Shown: positions 16,151 through 24,732 of the stretch, in pieces
Position numbering within the stretch: the stretch's first letter is position 1
How the letters are laid out: each line of letters opens with the position of its first letter
Assembly: GCF_024195285.1 (NCBI RefSeq)
Contig: NZ_JALHBS010000070.1
Coordinates: forward strand, 1-64,000
Direction of reading: 5' to 3'
Source of the DNA: Aurantimonas marianensis
Lineage (GTDB): Bacteria; Pseudomonadota; Alphaproteobacteria; Rhizobiales; Rhizobiaceae
DNA: 64,000 bases
Made by a program: the position numbers and the translations under genes
Notes under the pieces: model-generated
The model's database searches: none
What the model was told of the DNA's origin: nothing
Seen by the model: the letters and a program-made list of their open reading frames with translations, nothing else

Positions 16151-17052
16151 CCGGCATACCGATGCGCCGCGTGGTTTCGATCGGCGAATGCATGATCGAA
16201 CTGGCCTCCGCCGGACAGGGCCTTTATCGTAAGGGCTTTGCCGGCGACACCTTCAACACCGCCTGGTATCTGCGCCGCCAACTCGGCGCGGACTGGCGGG
16301 TCGCCTATCTGACCGCGCTCGGCACCGACACGACATCCGAAGAGATGCTCGGCTTCTTCGCCGATGCCGGTATCGAGACCGACCGCGTGCGGCGCATCGA
16401 TGGCGCCATGCCGGGGCTGTACATGATCCATTTGGACGGCGCCGAGCGCAGCTTCTCCTATTGGCGCGACACCAGCGCTGCGAAGCAGCTCGCCGCCGAT
16501 CCGGAACACCTCGACGCAGCGATCGGGACCGGCGATGCCTTCTATTTTTCCGGCATTACCCTGGCGATCCTGCCCCCCGCTGACCGGGCTGCGCTGCTCG
16601 AAAGACTCGGCACGGCGAAGGCGGCCGGCAAGACCGTCGCCTTCGACCCCAATATCCGCCCACGCCTCTGGCCGGATCCCGCCGAAATGCGCCGCGCGAT
16701 CGAAGCGGCGGCCGGCGTCGCGACGATCTGCCTGCCGAGCTTTCCCGACGAGGAGGCCGCGTTCGGCGACGGCTCGCCGGTCGGAACGGCGGAGCGCTAT
16801 CTCGGCCTCGGAGCAGACGAAGTGGTGGTCAAGGATGGCCCCGCGCCGGCGCTCGTCGCCTATGCCGATTCGCGCGAAACCATCGCCGCCGAGACGGTTA
16901 CCCAGCCGCTCGATACGACCGGCGCCGGCGACAGCTTCAGCGCGGCCTATCTCGCCGCCCGCCTCGAAGGCCTGTCGCCGGTCGACGCCGCGCGCAAGGG
17001 CCACGTGCTGGCGGCGCAGGTCGTTCAGCACTACGGCGCTCTCATCCGGTAG
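16147..17052 (+). CDS. kdgK: 2-keto-3-deoxygluconate kinase (PfkB family)
   Basis: A 301-residue ribokinase-fold sugar kinase. The N-terminal VVSIGECMIEL...YRKGFAGDTFNTAWYL substrate segment is characteristic of KdgK, and the C-terminal DTTGAGDSFSAAYLAARL motif carries the catalytic aspartate and anion hole. It phosphorylates KDG with ATP to KDPG; the KDPG aldolase that should follow is not in this window. The start overlaps the uxuA stop (ATGA). Longer in-frame readings across uxuA are shadows. Confidence 0.95.
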   Translation: MTGIPMRRVVSIGECMIELASAGQGLYRKGFAGDTFNTAWYLRRQLGADWRVAYLTALGTDTTSEEMLGFFADAGIETDRVRRIDGAMPGLYMIHLDGAERSFSYWRDTSAAKQLAADPEHLDAAIGTGDAFYFSGITLAILPPADRAALLERLGTAKAAGKTVAFDPNIRPRLWPDPAEMRRAIEAAAGVATICLPSFPDEEAAFGDGSPVGTAERYLGLGADEVVVKDGPAPALVAYADSRETIAAETVTQPLDTTGAGDSFSAAYLAARLEGLSPVDAARKGHVLAAQVVQHYGALIR

Positions 17053-17110
17053 CGCACCGAACCGAAAAGTGGAATCCGGCTTTCGGATTCCGATGCTCGA
17101 TCAAAGTTTT
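17048..17110 (-). repeat. Dispersed intergenic repeat, copy B (inverted relative to copy A)
   Basis: Begins at the kdgK stop. Its reverse complement reads ACTTTGATCGAGCATCGG followed by CCGGATTCCACTTTT, matching copy A at 3838-3897 with few differences. The inner GGATTCC palindrome is kept. Confidence 0.75.
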
Positions 17111-17601
<491 letters not shown>

Positions 17602-18348
17602 CTACGAGAACAGCATTCCGCCGTTGATATCGATACATGCGCCCGTGATGAAGGCCGCTTCGTCCGAGGCAAGATAGACCGCGAGATTGGCGACGTCCTT
17701 CGAGGAGCCTTCACGCTTGAGCGGCGTAAGGCCCGCCACATGCGTTCGCACTTCCGGCTTGGTGAAGACGTTGTGGAAGTCCGTGTCGATCATGCCGGGG
17801 CACAATGCATTCACCCGGATCCTGGGTCCGAATTCCTTTGCCATTCCGCGCGTCATCGTGAGGACTGCCCCCTTGGAAGCGGCATAAGCGATAGCGCCGC
17901 CGCCGCCGCCATCCCTTGCGGCCTGCGATGCCATGTTGACGATGGCTCCGCCTTCGGGGATGTGCGGCAGTGCGGCCTGGATCAGCAGGAATGCCGATGT
18001 CGCGTTGAGATCCATCACCGCCTGCCAGTGATCGAGAGTCATCTCGGATATCGTCTTACGCGCGACGATACCGCCGGTGATCGGCATTACGATGTCGATC
18101 TTGCCGAATTCCGCGACGGCGCGTTCCACGAAAGCCTTCACATCGGCTGGCTTGGTCATGTCGCCCCGCATGGCAAAGGCCTGTCCTCCAGCCGCAACGA
18201 TCTCCTTGACCGCGCTGTCGGCTCCTTCGCTACTGCTGTGGTAGTTGATCGCCACCTTTGCACCGGCTTCAGCCAGGCGTATCACGCAGGCCCGGCCGAT
18301 ATCGCGCCCGCCACCCGTGACGATCGCCGCTTTTCCGTTGAGGTTCAT
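17602..18348 (-). CDS. SDR-family oxidoreductase (3-oxoacyl-ACP reductase-like)
   Basis: A 248-residue classical SDR with TGGGRDIG near residue 10, the NYH cofactor contact, MPITGG in place of NNAG, NMASQ serine and an intact YAASK catalytic motif, ending CIDINGGMLFS. It probably oxidises or reduces a sugar-acid hydroxyl using NAD(P). The start at 18348 follows GGAGCAAGAAA; ten extra upstream residues in frame are not SDR-like. It is the last gene of a six-gene minus-strand operon behind a TRAP transporter, an RraA-like enzyme and a GntR regulator. Confidence 0.88.
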   Translation of the reverse strand: MNLNGKAAIVTGGGRDIGRACVIRLAEAGAKVAINYHSSSEGADSAVKEIVAAGGQAFAMRGDMTKPADVKAFVERAVAEFGKIDIVMPITGGIVARKTISEMTLDHWQAVMDLNATSAFLLIQAALPHIPEGGAIVNMASQAARDGGGGGAIAYAASKGAVLTMTRGMAKEFGPRIRVNALCPGMIDTDFHNVFTKPEVRTHVAGLTPLKREGSSKDVANLAVYLASDEAAFITGACIDINGGMLFS

Positions 18349-18381
18349 TTTCTTGCTCCAGTTTGAAATCGTGCACACGGC

Positions 18382-19143
18382 TCAGCCGGCCGTAGTCTTG
18401 CCTTCGAAGACGCGCTTGCGCGCGTTCTCGACATGGCTGCGCATCGCGTTGCGCGCCGCCGCGGGATCCTTGTCCCGGATGGCGTCGAAAATCGCGTAAT
18501 GCTCCTTTTGCACAAGCGCCAGCCGCTCCCGCGGCTTGGTCAGCGACAGGTTGCGGGTCAGGTTCATGCCGGTCAGGATGTTCGCCTTCATCGAGGTCCG
18601 CGCGATGGTGAAATAGCAATTGTCGGAGGCCTCGCAGACCGCGACATGAAAATCCTCGTCGGCATCGACGCCGAGTTCACCGGCCTCGATACGGCGGTCG
18701 AGTTCCTGAAGTGTCGCCTTGAGGCGCAGCATGTCCTGTTCGGTTCTGCGCAACGCCGCCAGATAGGCGGCTTCGCCCTCGACGGCGGCCCTGAATTCGA
18801 AGGTTCGCTGGATGTCGGCGACGGAACCGACCGGGGCGAAGTCGAGAATGGCCCTTTCCGGTCGGCGCACGACATAGGATCCCGAGCCTTGCCTCGACAC
18901 GATCACGTCGTCGGCCCGCAATTGCTTGAGCGCCTGCCGCAGCACCGGGCGCGAGACCTCCAGCTCGCCGCACAGCTCGTGCTCGGACGGCATCTTGTCG
19001 CCGACCGCGATCGCACCATCGGCGATCATCGCCAGAATCCGCTCATAGGCACGGTCGGGAAGCGTCCCGTCGCGCAAAAGGCGGCCGGGCCGGCGGGTTG
19101 ATGTGGCCGATGCATCGACTATCTGCCGTTTAGCTGTCGCCAT
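18382..19143 (-). CDS. GntR/FadR-family transcriptional regulator
   Basis: A 253-residue protein with a winged helix at about residues 30-95 (AYERILAMIADGAIAVGDKMPSEHELCGELEVSRPVLRQALKQL) followed by a G-S-G-S-Y-V-V wing and an FCD domain containing the DEDFHVAVCEASDN motif and a closing EHYAIFDAI...AMRSHVENA pair. It is encoded inside the TRAP operon rather than divergently, and its start overlaps the end of the RraA-like gene by 25 bp, so it would be expressed together with the genes it presumably represses. A TTTGTA repeat upstream of dctP is a possible target. Confidence 0.92.
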   Translation of the reverse strand: MATAKRQIVDASATSTRRPGRLLRDGTLPDRAYERILAMIADGAIAVGDKMPSEHELCGELEVSRPVLRQALKQLRADDVIVSRQGSGSYVVRRPERAILDFAPVGSVADIQRTFEFRAAVEGEAAYLAALRRTEQDMLRLKATLQELDRRIEAGELGVDADEDFHVAVCEASDNCYFTIARTSMKANILTGMNLTRNLSLTKPRERLALVQKEHYAIFDAIRDKDPAAARNAMRSHVENARKRVFEGKTTAG

Positions 19144-19835
19144 GCTCTGAATTCGTCCATCGTTGCGGTCCCGGTCGGCGGGTAGAGCCCGTAGCTCGAC
19201 GCACCGCCCTTCACCATTTCCATCACATAGTCTTCAAAGACCGTCATTTCCGCCGCTTCGGCGGCCACCCCGGCGGTCAGGTGCGCCGGTATGCACACAA
19301 CGCCTTCATTGTCGCCAACCAGCGTGTCACCCGGAAACACCGAAACGCCGCCGCAGGCAATGGGCTCGTTGAGCGCCACGGCATGGTGCCTGGTCAGGTT
19401 GGTCGGCGCGCTCGGCCGCTGGTGATAGGCCGGCATGTCCAATTCGGCTATCTCTGGCGAATCGCGAAATCCACCGTCCGTCACCAGTCCCGCGCAGCCG
19501 CGCGCCTGCAACCGCGCCGCGAGGATGCAGCCGGCCGATGCAGCCGACGCGTCGCCGCGCGAATCGATGACGAAGATCGCGCCCGCCGGGCATTCCTCGA
19601 CGCCCTTGCGCTGCGGGTTGTCGCGGTCGGCAAAGGACGCCAGCACGTCGAGATCCTCGCGGGCCGGGATATAGCGCAGCGTATAGGCAAAGCCGACCAT
19701 GTTCGGGCCAGGCGCCAGGCGCCCAAGCCCCTGAAGGAAGACGTTTCTGAAACCGCGCTTGAATAGAGCGGTCGTCAGGGTTGCGGTACTGATGCCCATC
19801 AGGGTTTTGCGCGTCTCGCCCGACAGGTCGGTCAT
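19119..19835 (-). CDS. RraA-like / HMG-aldolase family protein, second paralogue
   Basis: 238 residues. The N-terminal ISTATLTTALFKRGFRN segment parallels ISTATITTILLKKGLRN of the paralogue at 5072-5770. The metal/substrate motif is less canonical, with ASAASAGCILAARLQARGCAGLVTDGGFRD: the arginine-aspartate pair (FRD) is present but the first half differs from G-x-GD. Many family members are sugar-acid or 4-hydroxy-2-oxo-acid lyases. AGAGGAAAGCG precedes ATG 19835. It lies between dctM (43-bp gap) and the gntR gene (25-bp overlap), suggesting it handles the substrate imported by the TRAP system. Confidence 0.82.
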   Translation of the reverse strand: MTDLSGETRKTLMGISTATLTTALFKRGFRNVFLQGLGRLAPGPNMVGFAYTLRYIPAREDLDVLASFADRDNPQRKGVEECPAGAIFVIDSRGDASAASAGCILAARLQARGCAGLVTDGGFRDSPEIAELDMPAYHQRPSAPTNLTRHHAVALNEPIACGGVSVFPGDTLVGDNEGVVCIPAHLTAGVAAEAAEMTVFEDYVMEMVKGGASSYGLYPPTGTATMDEFRAWRQLNGR

Positions 19836-19878
19836 TTCGCTTTCCTCTTCGATATGTTGCAGCGCTTCGATGCCCGTC

Positions 19879-21156
19879 TCAGAAAAGCCCTGGCAGCCAC
19901 ATGGAGAAGCCGGGCACGTAGGTCACGAGGAGCAGGGCCCCCAGGATTGCCAGGTAGAATGGCCAGATCGTGCGGACGGCGTCCTCGATCCGTACCTTGC
20001 CGACCGCGCAGCCGACGAACAGGCAGGTACCCACCGGCGGCGTACACAGGCCAAGGCCGAGATTGATCAGCAGCATGATGCCGAAATGCTCCGGCGCCAT
20101 GCCCAGGCTCTTGGCGATCGGCAGGAAGATCGGCGTGCAGATCAGGATCAGCGCCGCCATGTCCATGATCATGCCGAGCAGCAGCAGGATCACGTTGATC
20201 ATCAGCAAGATGACGTATTTGTTGTCCGAGATCGTGACCAGCAGGTCGCTGAGCTTGGCCGGCACCTGGTAGAGAGCCAGCAGATAGGCGAAGGAACTGG
20301 CGAAGGCGATGAGGATCATCACCATGGCGGTCGTGCGCACCGAAGAGGTGACGGCGGTGACGAAGCCCTTCCAACTCAGGCTGCGGTAGTAAAAAGTGGT
20401 CAGAAGCAGCGCGTAGATGGCGCCGAAAGCGCCGGATTCGGTGACGGTGAAGACTCCCGAAAGCGTGCCGCCGACAATAATGACGGCGGTGACAAGCCCG
20501 GGCAATGCATCGAGCGCGGTACGCGCCAGTTCAGCGCCGCCGGGAAACGGCTCGGCAGGGTATTTGTGCTTCACCGCGAGGACGTAGGCGGCTACCGCGA
20601 GGCACAGGCACATCAGGATGCCCGGCACCACGCCGGCCAGGAACAGCTTGGAAATCGAAATGCCGCCTCCGGCCGCGACCGCGAAAATGATCATGTTGTG
20701 GCTGGGCGGAATGACGATGCCGGCGATCGACGACGTCACCGTCACGTTCACGGCGTATTCGGGCCGGTAGCCGCGCTCCTTCATCACCGGAATCAGAAGC
20801 GATCCGAGCGCCGAGATGTCGGCGATGGCCGAGCCGGATATGCCGCCGAAAAGCATGCTGGAGAAGATGTTGACCATCGCCAGCCCGCCCTTGATGTGGC
20901 CGACCAGCGCCGCGGCAAAGCGCACCAGACGCGCGGCGATGCCGCCATGCAGCATGATCTCGCCAGCAAAGACGAAGAACGGGATGGCGAGAAGCGAAAA
21001 CACCGTGACGCCGGCCATCGCCCGCTGAAACGTCATCAGGGTCGGAAAACCTTCGTAAAAGAAAGCGGAAGCCGCGGCGATGCCCATGGCGAAGGCGACG
21101 GGCATGCCGACAACCACGCCAATGGCGAATATTCCCAGCAGGATTGCGAGACCCAT
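19879..21156 (-). CDS. dctM: TRAP transporter large permease subunit
   Basis: A 425-residue polytopic membrane protein of the DctM family with about 12 hydrophobic segments, including SSMLFGGISGSAIADISALGSLLIPVM and the IPPSHNMIIFAVAAGGGISISKLF loop found in all TRAP large subunits. It uses a sodium or proton gradient to move the ligand delivered by DctP. The start is MGLAILLGIFAIGVVVGMPVAFAMG at 21156, two bases after the dctQ stop; the longer frame upstream is antisense-like and rejected. Confidence 0.95.
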   Translation of the reverse strand: MGLAILLGIFAIGVVVGMPVAFAMGIAAASAFFYEGFPTLMTFQRAMAGVTVFSLLAIPFFVFAGEIMLHGGIAARLVRFAAALVGHIKGGLAMVNIFSSMLFGGISGSAIADISALGSLLIPVMKERGYRPEYAVNVTVTSSIAGIVIPPSHNMIIFAVAAGGGISISKLFLAGVVPGILMCLCLAVAAYVLAVKHKYPAEPFPGGAELARTALDALPGLVTAVIIVGGTLSGVFTVTESGAFGAIYALLLTTFYYRSLSWKGFVTAVTSSVRTTAMVMILIAFASSFAYLLALYQVPAKLSDLLVTISDNKYVILLMINVILLLLGMIMDMAALILICTPIFLPIAKSLGMAPEHFGIMLLINLGLGLCTPPVGTCLFVGCAVGKVRIEDAVRTIWPFYLAILGALLLVTYVPGFSMWLPGLF

Positions 21157-21158
21157 GA

Positions 21159-21689
21159 TCAGCGCCCCTCGTCGGTCGCGGCCCGATCGGATCGGGGAAA
21201 TGTGAGTATCTGCAGAATGGCGCGCGTGCCGGCAAACAGCACGATCAGCCCGCCGCAGAGTACTTCCGACAGCGTGCGGAAACTCAGGGGAATGTTGAGC
21301 ATCGGCAGAAGCGTGTCCCAGCCAAAACGCATCAGGTCGATTCCGGCGAGAAACATCACCGCGCCGAAGCCCGCCAGTACGAGATCGACGGCAATCGTCA
21401 CGGCCGCGCGGGCCGGCTCGCCCAGCGCGTCCCGGAACATGGTGACACCGAGATGACTGTCTTCGTGGATGCCGGCGGCCGCGCCGAGAAAGGCAATGTA
21501 GCCGACCAGCACGAGGGCGAGCTGTTCCACCCATGTCGGCGTGACGTTCAGCACGTAGCGGCCGAAGACCAGCCAGCCGAACGTGACGATCAGCACCACC
21601 AGGGCGCAGGACGCGATGAAGATGCACGCGGCGCTGATCCTGGCAAGAACACCTTCGACGCGCGCAACAGTCGATGCGTGGGCGGACAT
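21159..21689 (-). CDS. dctQ: TRAP transporter small permease subunit
   Basis: 176 residues with four hydrophobic segments (about 20-42, 55-75, 95-115, 140-160) and the family motif PTWVEQLALVLVGYIAFLGAAAG after the first helix. It forms the membrane complex with DctM. The gene is tightly spaced to dctM (2 bp) and separated from dctP by 74 bp that contain a hairpin. Confidence 0.93.
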   Translation of the reverse strand: MSAHASTVARVEGVLARISAACIFIASCALVVLIVTFGWLVFGRYVLNVTPTWVEQLALVLVGYIAFLGAAAGIHEDSHLGVTMFRDALGEPARAAVTIAVDLVLAGFGAVMFLAGIDLMRFGWDTLLPMLNIPLSFRTLSEVLCGGLIVLFAGTRAILQILTFPRSDRAATDEGR

Positions 21690-21719
21690 CTACGGATCTT
21701 TCCCTTGTGAGATGTGCTT

Positions 21720-21753
21720 GGCGGCCCTGCCCTCGCGAGAAGGCCGGGCCGCC
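21720..21753. promoter_or_regulatory. Intercistronic hairpin between dctP and dctQ
   Basis: GGCGGCCC pairs with GGGCCGCC around an 18-nt loop, immediately downstream of dctP in the sense of transcription. There is no T-tract, so partial 3'-end protection of dctP mRNA is more likely than full termination. Confidence 0.55.
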
Positions 21754-21763
21754 GGGCAATCCG

Positions 21764-22753
21764 TCAGTCAGCGTTGCGGATGAGATTGACGAGGTCGGTC
21801 AGACCGGGATTGGCCGCGAGAAACTGCTCGTAGACCGGGGCCATGGCGTCCTGGAACGGCGCCTTGTCGGCGACCTTGTTGACCTCGACACCGCCGGCGA
21901 CAACCTTCTCCATGCTGGCCTTTTCACGTTCGGCCCAAAGCTTGCGCTGCAGGTCCGCGCTGGTGCGGCCGGCTTCCTTGACGATGGTCTGCTGCTCCGG
22001 CGTCAACTTGTCCCAGGCGGCCTTCGAAACGCACAGGCATTCCGGGATGATCAGGTGTTCGGTCAGCGAGTAGTATTTCGCCACTTCGTAGTGGTTGGTC
22101 GACTCGTAGGAAGGCGGGTTGTTCTCGGCGCCGTCGACCACATTGGTCTTCAGCGACTGAAACACTTCGGCAAACGCCATCGGCGTCGCGTTGCCGCCCA
22201 TCGATTCGATCATGCCGACGAAGAGGTCGTTGTTCATAACGCGGACCTTCATGCCCTGGACGTCTTCGGGCGTGTTGATCGGCTTGATCGAGTTGTAGAA
22301 CGAGCGGGCGCCGGCATCGTACCAGCCGACCGGGACCAGACCCTTGGCTTCCATGCCCTTGCCGATCGCCTCGCCGGCCTCGCCGTCCATCAGCTTGTAC
22401 ATCTGCGGAATGCTTTTGAAGATAAACGGCAGCGAAACGACGTTCGTCTCGGGGATCGTCTGCCCCATGGGGCCGAGGCTGAATTCGCCGAAATCGATGG
22501 CGCCGAGCCGGGTCTGCTCGATAGCGTCGGGCTGATCGCCAAGCACGCCGTTGTGGTAGACCTTGCCGGTGATCTCGCCGTTGGTCTTCTCGGCGATCTC
22601 CTTCATGAAGGATTCCATGGCGATGGAAACCGGATAGTCATCGACATGGATGTTCCAGCCGCGCCATTCCGTCGCGAGTGCGGGCGCCGCCGTCATGCCG
22701 AGGCTGGCCGTCACCACCAGCGCCTTGCAAAAATTCGATAGGGTCACAGGCAT
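21764..22753 (-). CDS. dctP: TRAP transporter substrate-binding protein
   Basis: A 329-residue periplasmic protein with an N-terminal signal peptide (hydrophobic LVVTASLGMTAAPALA, predicted cleavage before TEW). The DctP fold markers are G..GDQPDAIEQTRLGAIDFGEFS, the conserved arginine region GMKVRVMNNDLF, and TNVVDGAENNPPSYESTNHYEVAKYY. The VDGAENN motif is typical of DctP-type carboxylate binders, in which the arginine salt-bridges the ligand carboxylate. AGGAGGAG precedes ATG 22753. It is first gene of the six-gene operon; the ligand is probably a sugar acid or related carboxylate, judged from the enzymes downstream. Confidence 0.95.
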   Translation of the reverse strand: MPVTLSNFCKALVVTASLGMTAAPALATEWRGWNIHVDDYPVSIAMESFMKEIAEKTNGEITGKVYHNGVLGDQPDAIEQTRLGAIDFGEFSLGPMGQTIPETNVVSLPFIFKSIPQMYKLMDGEAGEAIGKGMEAKGLVPVGWYDAGARSFYNSIKPINTPEDVQGMKVRVMNNDLFVGMIESMGGNATPMAFAEVFQSLKTNVVDGAENNPPSYESTNHYEVAKYYSLTEHLIIPECLCVSKAAWDKLTPEQQTIVKEAGRTSADLQRKLWAEREKASMEKVVAGGVEVNKVADKAPFQDAMAPVYEQFLAANPGLTDLVNLIRNAD

Positions 22754-22765
22754 GCTCTCCTCCTA

Positions 22766-22781
22766 TTTGTATATATTTGTA
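22766..22781. promoter_or_regulatory. Tandem TTTGTA repeat upstream of dctP
   Basis: Two TTTGTA copies exactly 10 bp apart (TTTGTATATATTTGTA) sit next to the dctP ribosome-binding site in an A+T-rich patch (22764-22830) that is probably the operon promoter. This is a possible operator for the GntR protein at 18382-19143. Confidence 0.4.
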
Positions 22782-22961
22782 AGAATTTCCTTTTACCCAT
22801 CTCCCAAATTTTTACAACTCAGAATCGGAAAATTCGGACTCTGGCCGTTGGGGCGCGCTCGCCGAGCGGCGACCACCTTGCTAGCCCACCCGCCGGTCAT
22901 CCTCACCGAAATGCGAAGGGCGCCGGTTGGATTGCCCCGAAAAGGGGGAAGAGCCCATCTG

Positions 22962-23147
22962 AGAAGCTCGGCGGCCGATCAGGACACGGGTCACCGAGAG
23001 CCGACATCGACCGTTCTGTCGAGGGAAGAGGCAGCCGTCATCGTTGCCTTACGCCAGCACGCGCTGCTGCCGCCCGACGATTACCCAGGGTACACAACCA
23101 AGGAACACTGGATGACCTGGCGCGGAAGCTGCCATGACAACGCGCGG
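22962..23147 (+). pseudogene. Decayed IS transposase remnants
   Basis: The frame from 22962 to 23081 encodes STVLSREEAAVIVALRQH followed by ALLPPDD, which closely resembles the N-terminal region of an IS481-like integrase-core transposase (consensus EEAIIVAFRRHTLLPLDDCLYAL). Homology stops abruptly at DD. At 23112-23147 the frame gives MTWRGSCHDNAR, reminiscent of the G.C.DNA motif in DDE transposases. No complete element or terminal repeats are visible; these are fragments in a 944-bp gene-free stretch (22754-23697). Confidence 0.6.
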
Positions 23148-23393
23148 GCGCGGACAAGAGGCGCTGCAAGGCACCAGCGGAGACGGCTTGCTCTACGACT
23201 TCAAGAAATAGCGCTGCCGTCGACGCCAAGTCACAATGACAGAGGGCACGCGCTCGAGTGGCTCGTCAAGAAGTCTCAAACGTTAAGGGGCTGATACAAA
23301 TCCGGAAAATGGCGGAGGAGGAGCGCTGCCGCCATTTACAGTGCTATGGTCAAATTCGTTTGCTAAGCTACAGCCGCTTGGTCACGAGAACTT

Positions 23394-23420
23394 TTAGGTT
23401 CGAGTCCTGACCGGGCAACA
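23394..23420 (+). other. tRNA 3'-end-like fragment
   Basis: TTAGG-TTCGAGT-CCTGA forms a proper five-pair T stem with a 7-nt T loop, followed by a 7-nt acceptor-like strand and ACA. No matching 5' half is found upstream. This is what a recombination site (att) left inside a tRNA 3' end looks like. Confidence 0.45.
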
Positions 23421-23534
23421 GGTTCCATCATCAGTTGCTGATCCCGCACATTCAGGCTGATTTCCAGGCGGCCGCTTTGCGTTCAATTTCCGATTTCATG
23501 CACTGTGTATAGCGAATGTTTTCATCGGCATCAC

Positions 23535-23561
23535 AAGTTCGAATCCCCGCTCATTCCGCCA
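23535..23561 (+). other. Second tRNA 3'-end-like fragment
   Basis: AGTTCGAATCCCCGCTCATT followed by CCGCCA looks like the T loop, acceptor strand and CCA of a tRNA-Ser-like gene, with no 5' portion nearby. It lies about 140 bp from the first fragment, in the same gene-free region. Confidence 0.45.
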
Positions 23562-23697
23562 TTATCCCATCAGCGTCAGCAAACGAGTGACCGCTTCGGC
23601 AACGAAGCAGGATGATGCCTCCCGACCGGACGCGATGACACTCTTATTGGGGGCCTCTTCTATTAAGGCCGTCTGCAGGAAAAACCCGATATTAACC

Positions 23698-24732
23698 TCA
23701 ATTTCGCAACAGCAGAGGCAACGCCATGATCAACACCGCGAGGCGGAAGATATGGTGCGCCGCCACATAGGCGGGATCGTAACCGAGCGCCAGGGCCATG
23801 GCGCTCATGCCTTCCACGCCCCCCGGCGCGAACGCCACCCAGACCTGGCCGAACGGCAGATCGAGGAGATGGGCGGTGGCGAGGCTCATGAAGCCGGAGA
23901 TACCGAGCGACAACGCCGTCACAGCGAGCCCCGCGCCCAACAGCTGTTTCAGTTCCGCGGGTGTGATCCCCGAAAAGCGCGACCCGATGACGGCCCCGGC
24001 GATGGAAAAGCCGAAGAAGGTCATGAAGACGTCCGGCCGCCCCTCCAGCAGACCCGCGCCGTGCCCCACGCCGCTCGCCAGAACGCCGGCCAGGAGGAAG
24101 GCCGCGGGCACGCGTATGCGTTCCAGGACAATTCCGATGACGAAGGAGCCGGCGATCAGAACGATGCTGGCCGGAATACCCAGTGGTGTGGCTTGATCAG
24201 GAAGGGGAACGGCCGCCGCGCCGCCGATCGAATCGATGAGCGCGACCACCGGGGGCAGGATGACGGTGATGATCAGAAGCCGAAGGCTCTGCAGGACGGC
24301 AATGACGCGCACGTCGCCACGGGATTTTTGTCCGTCCGTGGCGAGGGCGAGGGAGTACGACAGCGCGCCGGGCGAAGTGGCGAGGAGAGCCGTCGTGCGA
24401 TCGGTGCTGAACAGCCGGGCAAGAAGAAGCGATCCGGCGAGCATGACCAAGGCGATGGTCAGCGTGAGAGCAGCGAGGCTGAGCGGGAAACGCTGCAGAT
24501 CCGCAACGAAATTCGGCGTGATGCCGGCGCCGAGCGTGACGCCGATGGTGGTGAATCCGAGATTGCGGAGCCCGCCGGGCACGGAGGGTTTCAATCCCGA
24601 CGCCGTCAGCGCCGTGACCGCGATCGTGCTCCCGACGAGGGCGCCGGCCGGCACGCCGACGAGGCTGAACAGGGCCCCGCCGAGGAGCGCGGCCCCGATG
24701 GCGAGGAACGCTGGGCGAGATCCGATCGTCAT
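23698..24732 (-). CDS. AbrB-family membrane protein (putative ammonia monooxygenase-like / transporter)
   Basis: A 344-residue, highly hydrophobic protein with about nine or ten membrane segments arranged as an internal duplication (LGAGITPNF... and IGSRFSG...). The second half ends FGQVWVAFAPGGVEGMSAMALALGYDPAYVAAHHIFRL, the hallmark of the AbrB family often annotated as putative ammonia monooxygenase. It is not an oxygenase; transport is likely but unproven. The start overlaps the tctA stop by 4 bp, so it is translated as part of the tct operon and may cooperate with it. Confidence 0.85.
   Translation of the reverse strand: MTIGSRPAFLAIGAALLGGALFSLVGVPAGALVGSTIAVTALTASGLKPSVPGGLRNLGFTTIGVTLGAGITPNFVADLQRFPLSLAALTLTIALVMLAGSLLLARLFSTDRTTALLATSPGALSYSLALATDGQKSRGDVRVIAVLQSLRLLIITVILPPVVALIDSIGGAAAVPLPDQATPLGIPASIVLIAGSFVIGIVLERIRVPAAFLLAGVLASGVGHGAGLLEGRPDVFMTFFGFSIAGAVIGSRFSGITPAELKQLLGAGLAVTALSLGISGFMSLATAHLLDLPFGQVWVAFAPGGVEGMSAMALALGYDPAYVAAHHIFRLAVLIMALPLLLRN

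Noticed and set aside
19759-21456. 565-codon plus-strand ORF across the TRAP genes
   Set aside because: It is antisense to dctM/dctQ, rich in His/Arg/Asp low-complexity residues, and shows no domain; a typical high-GC shadow.
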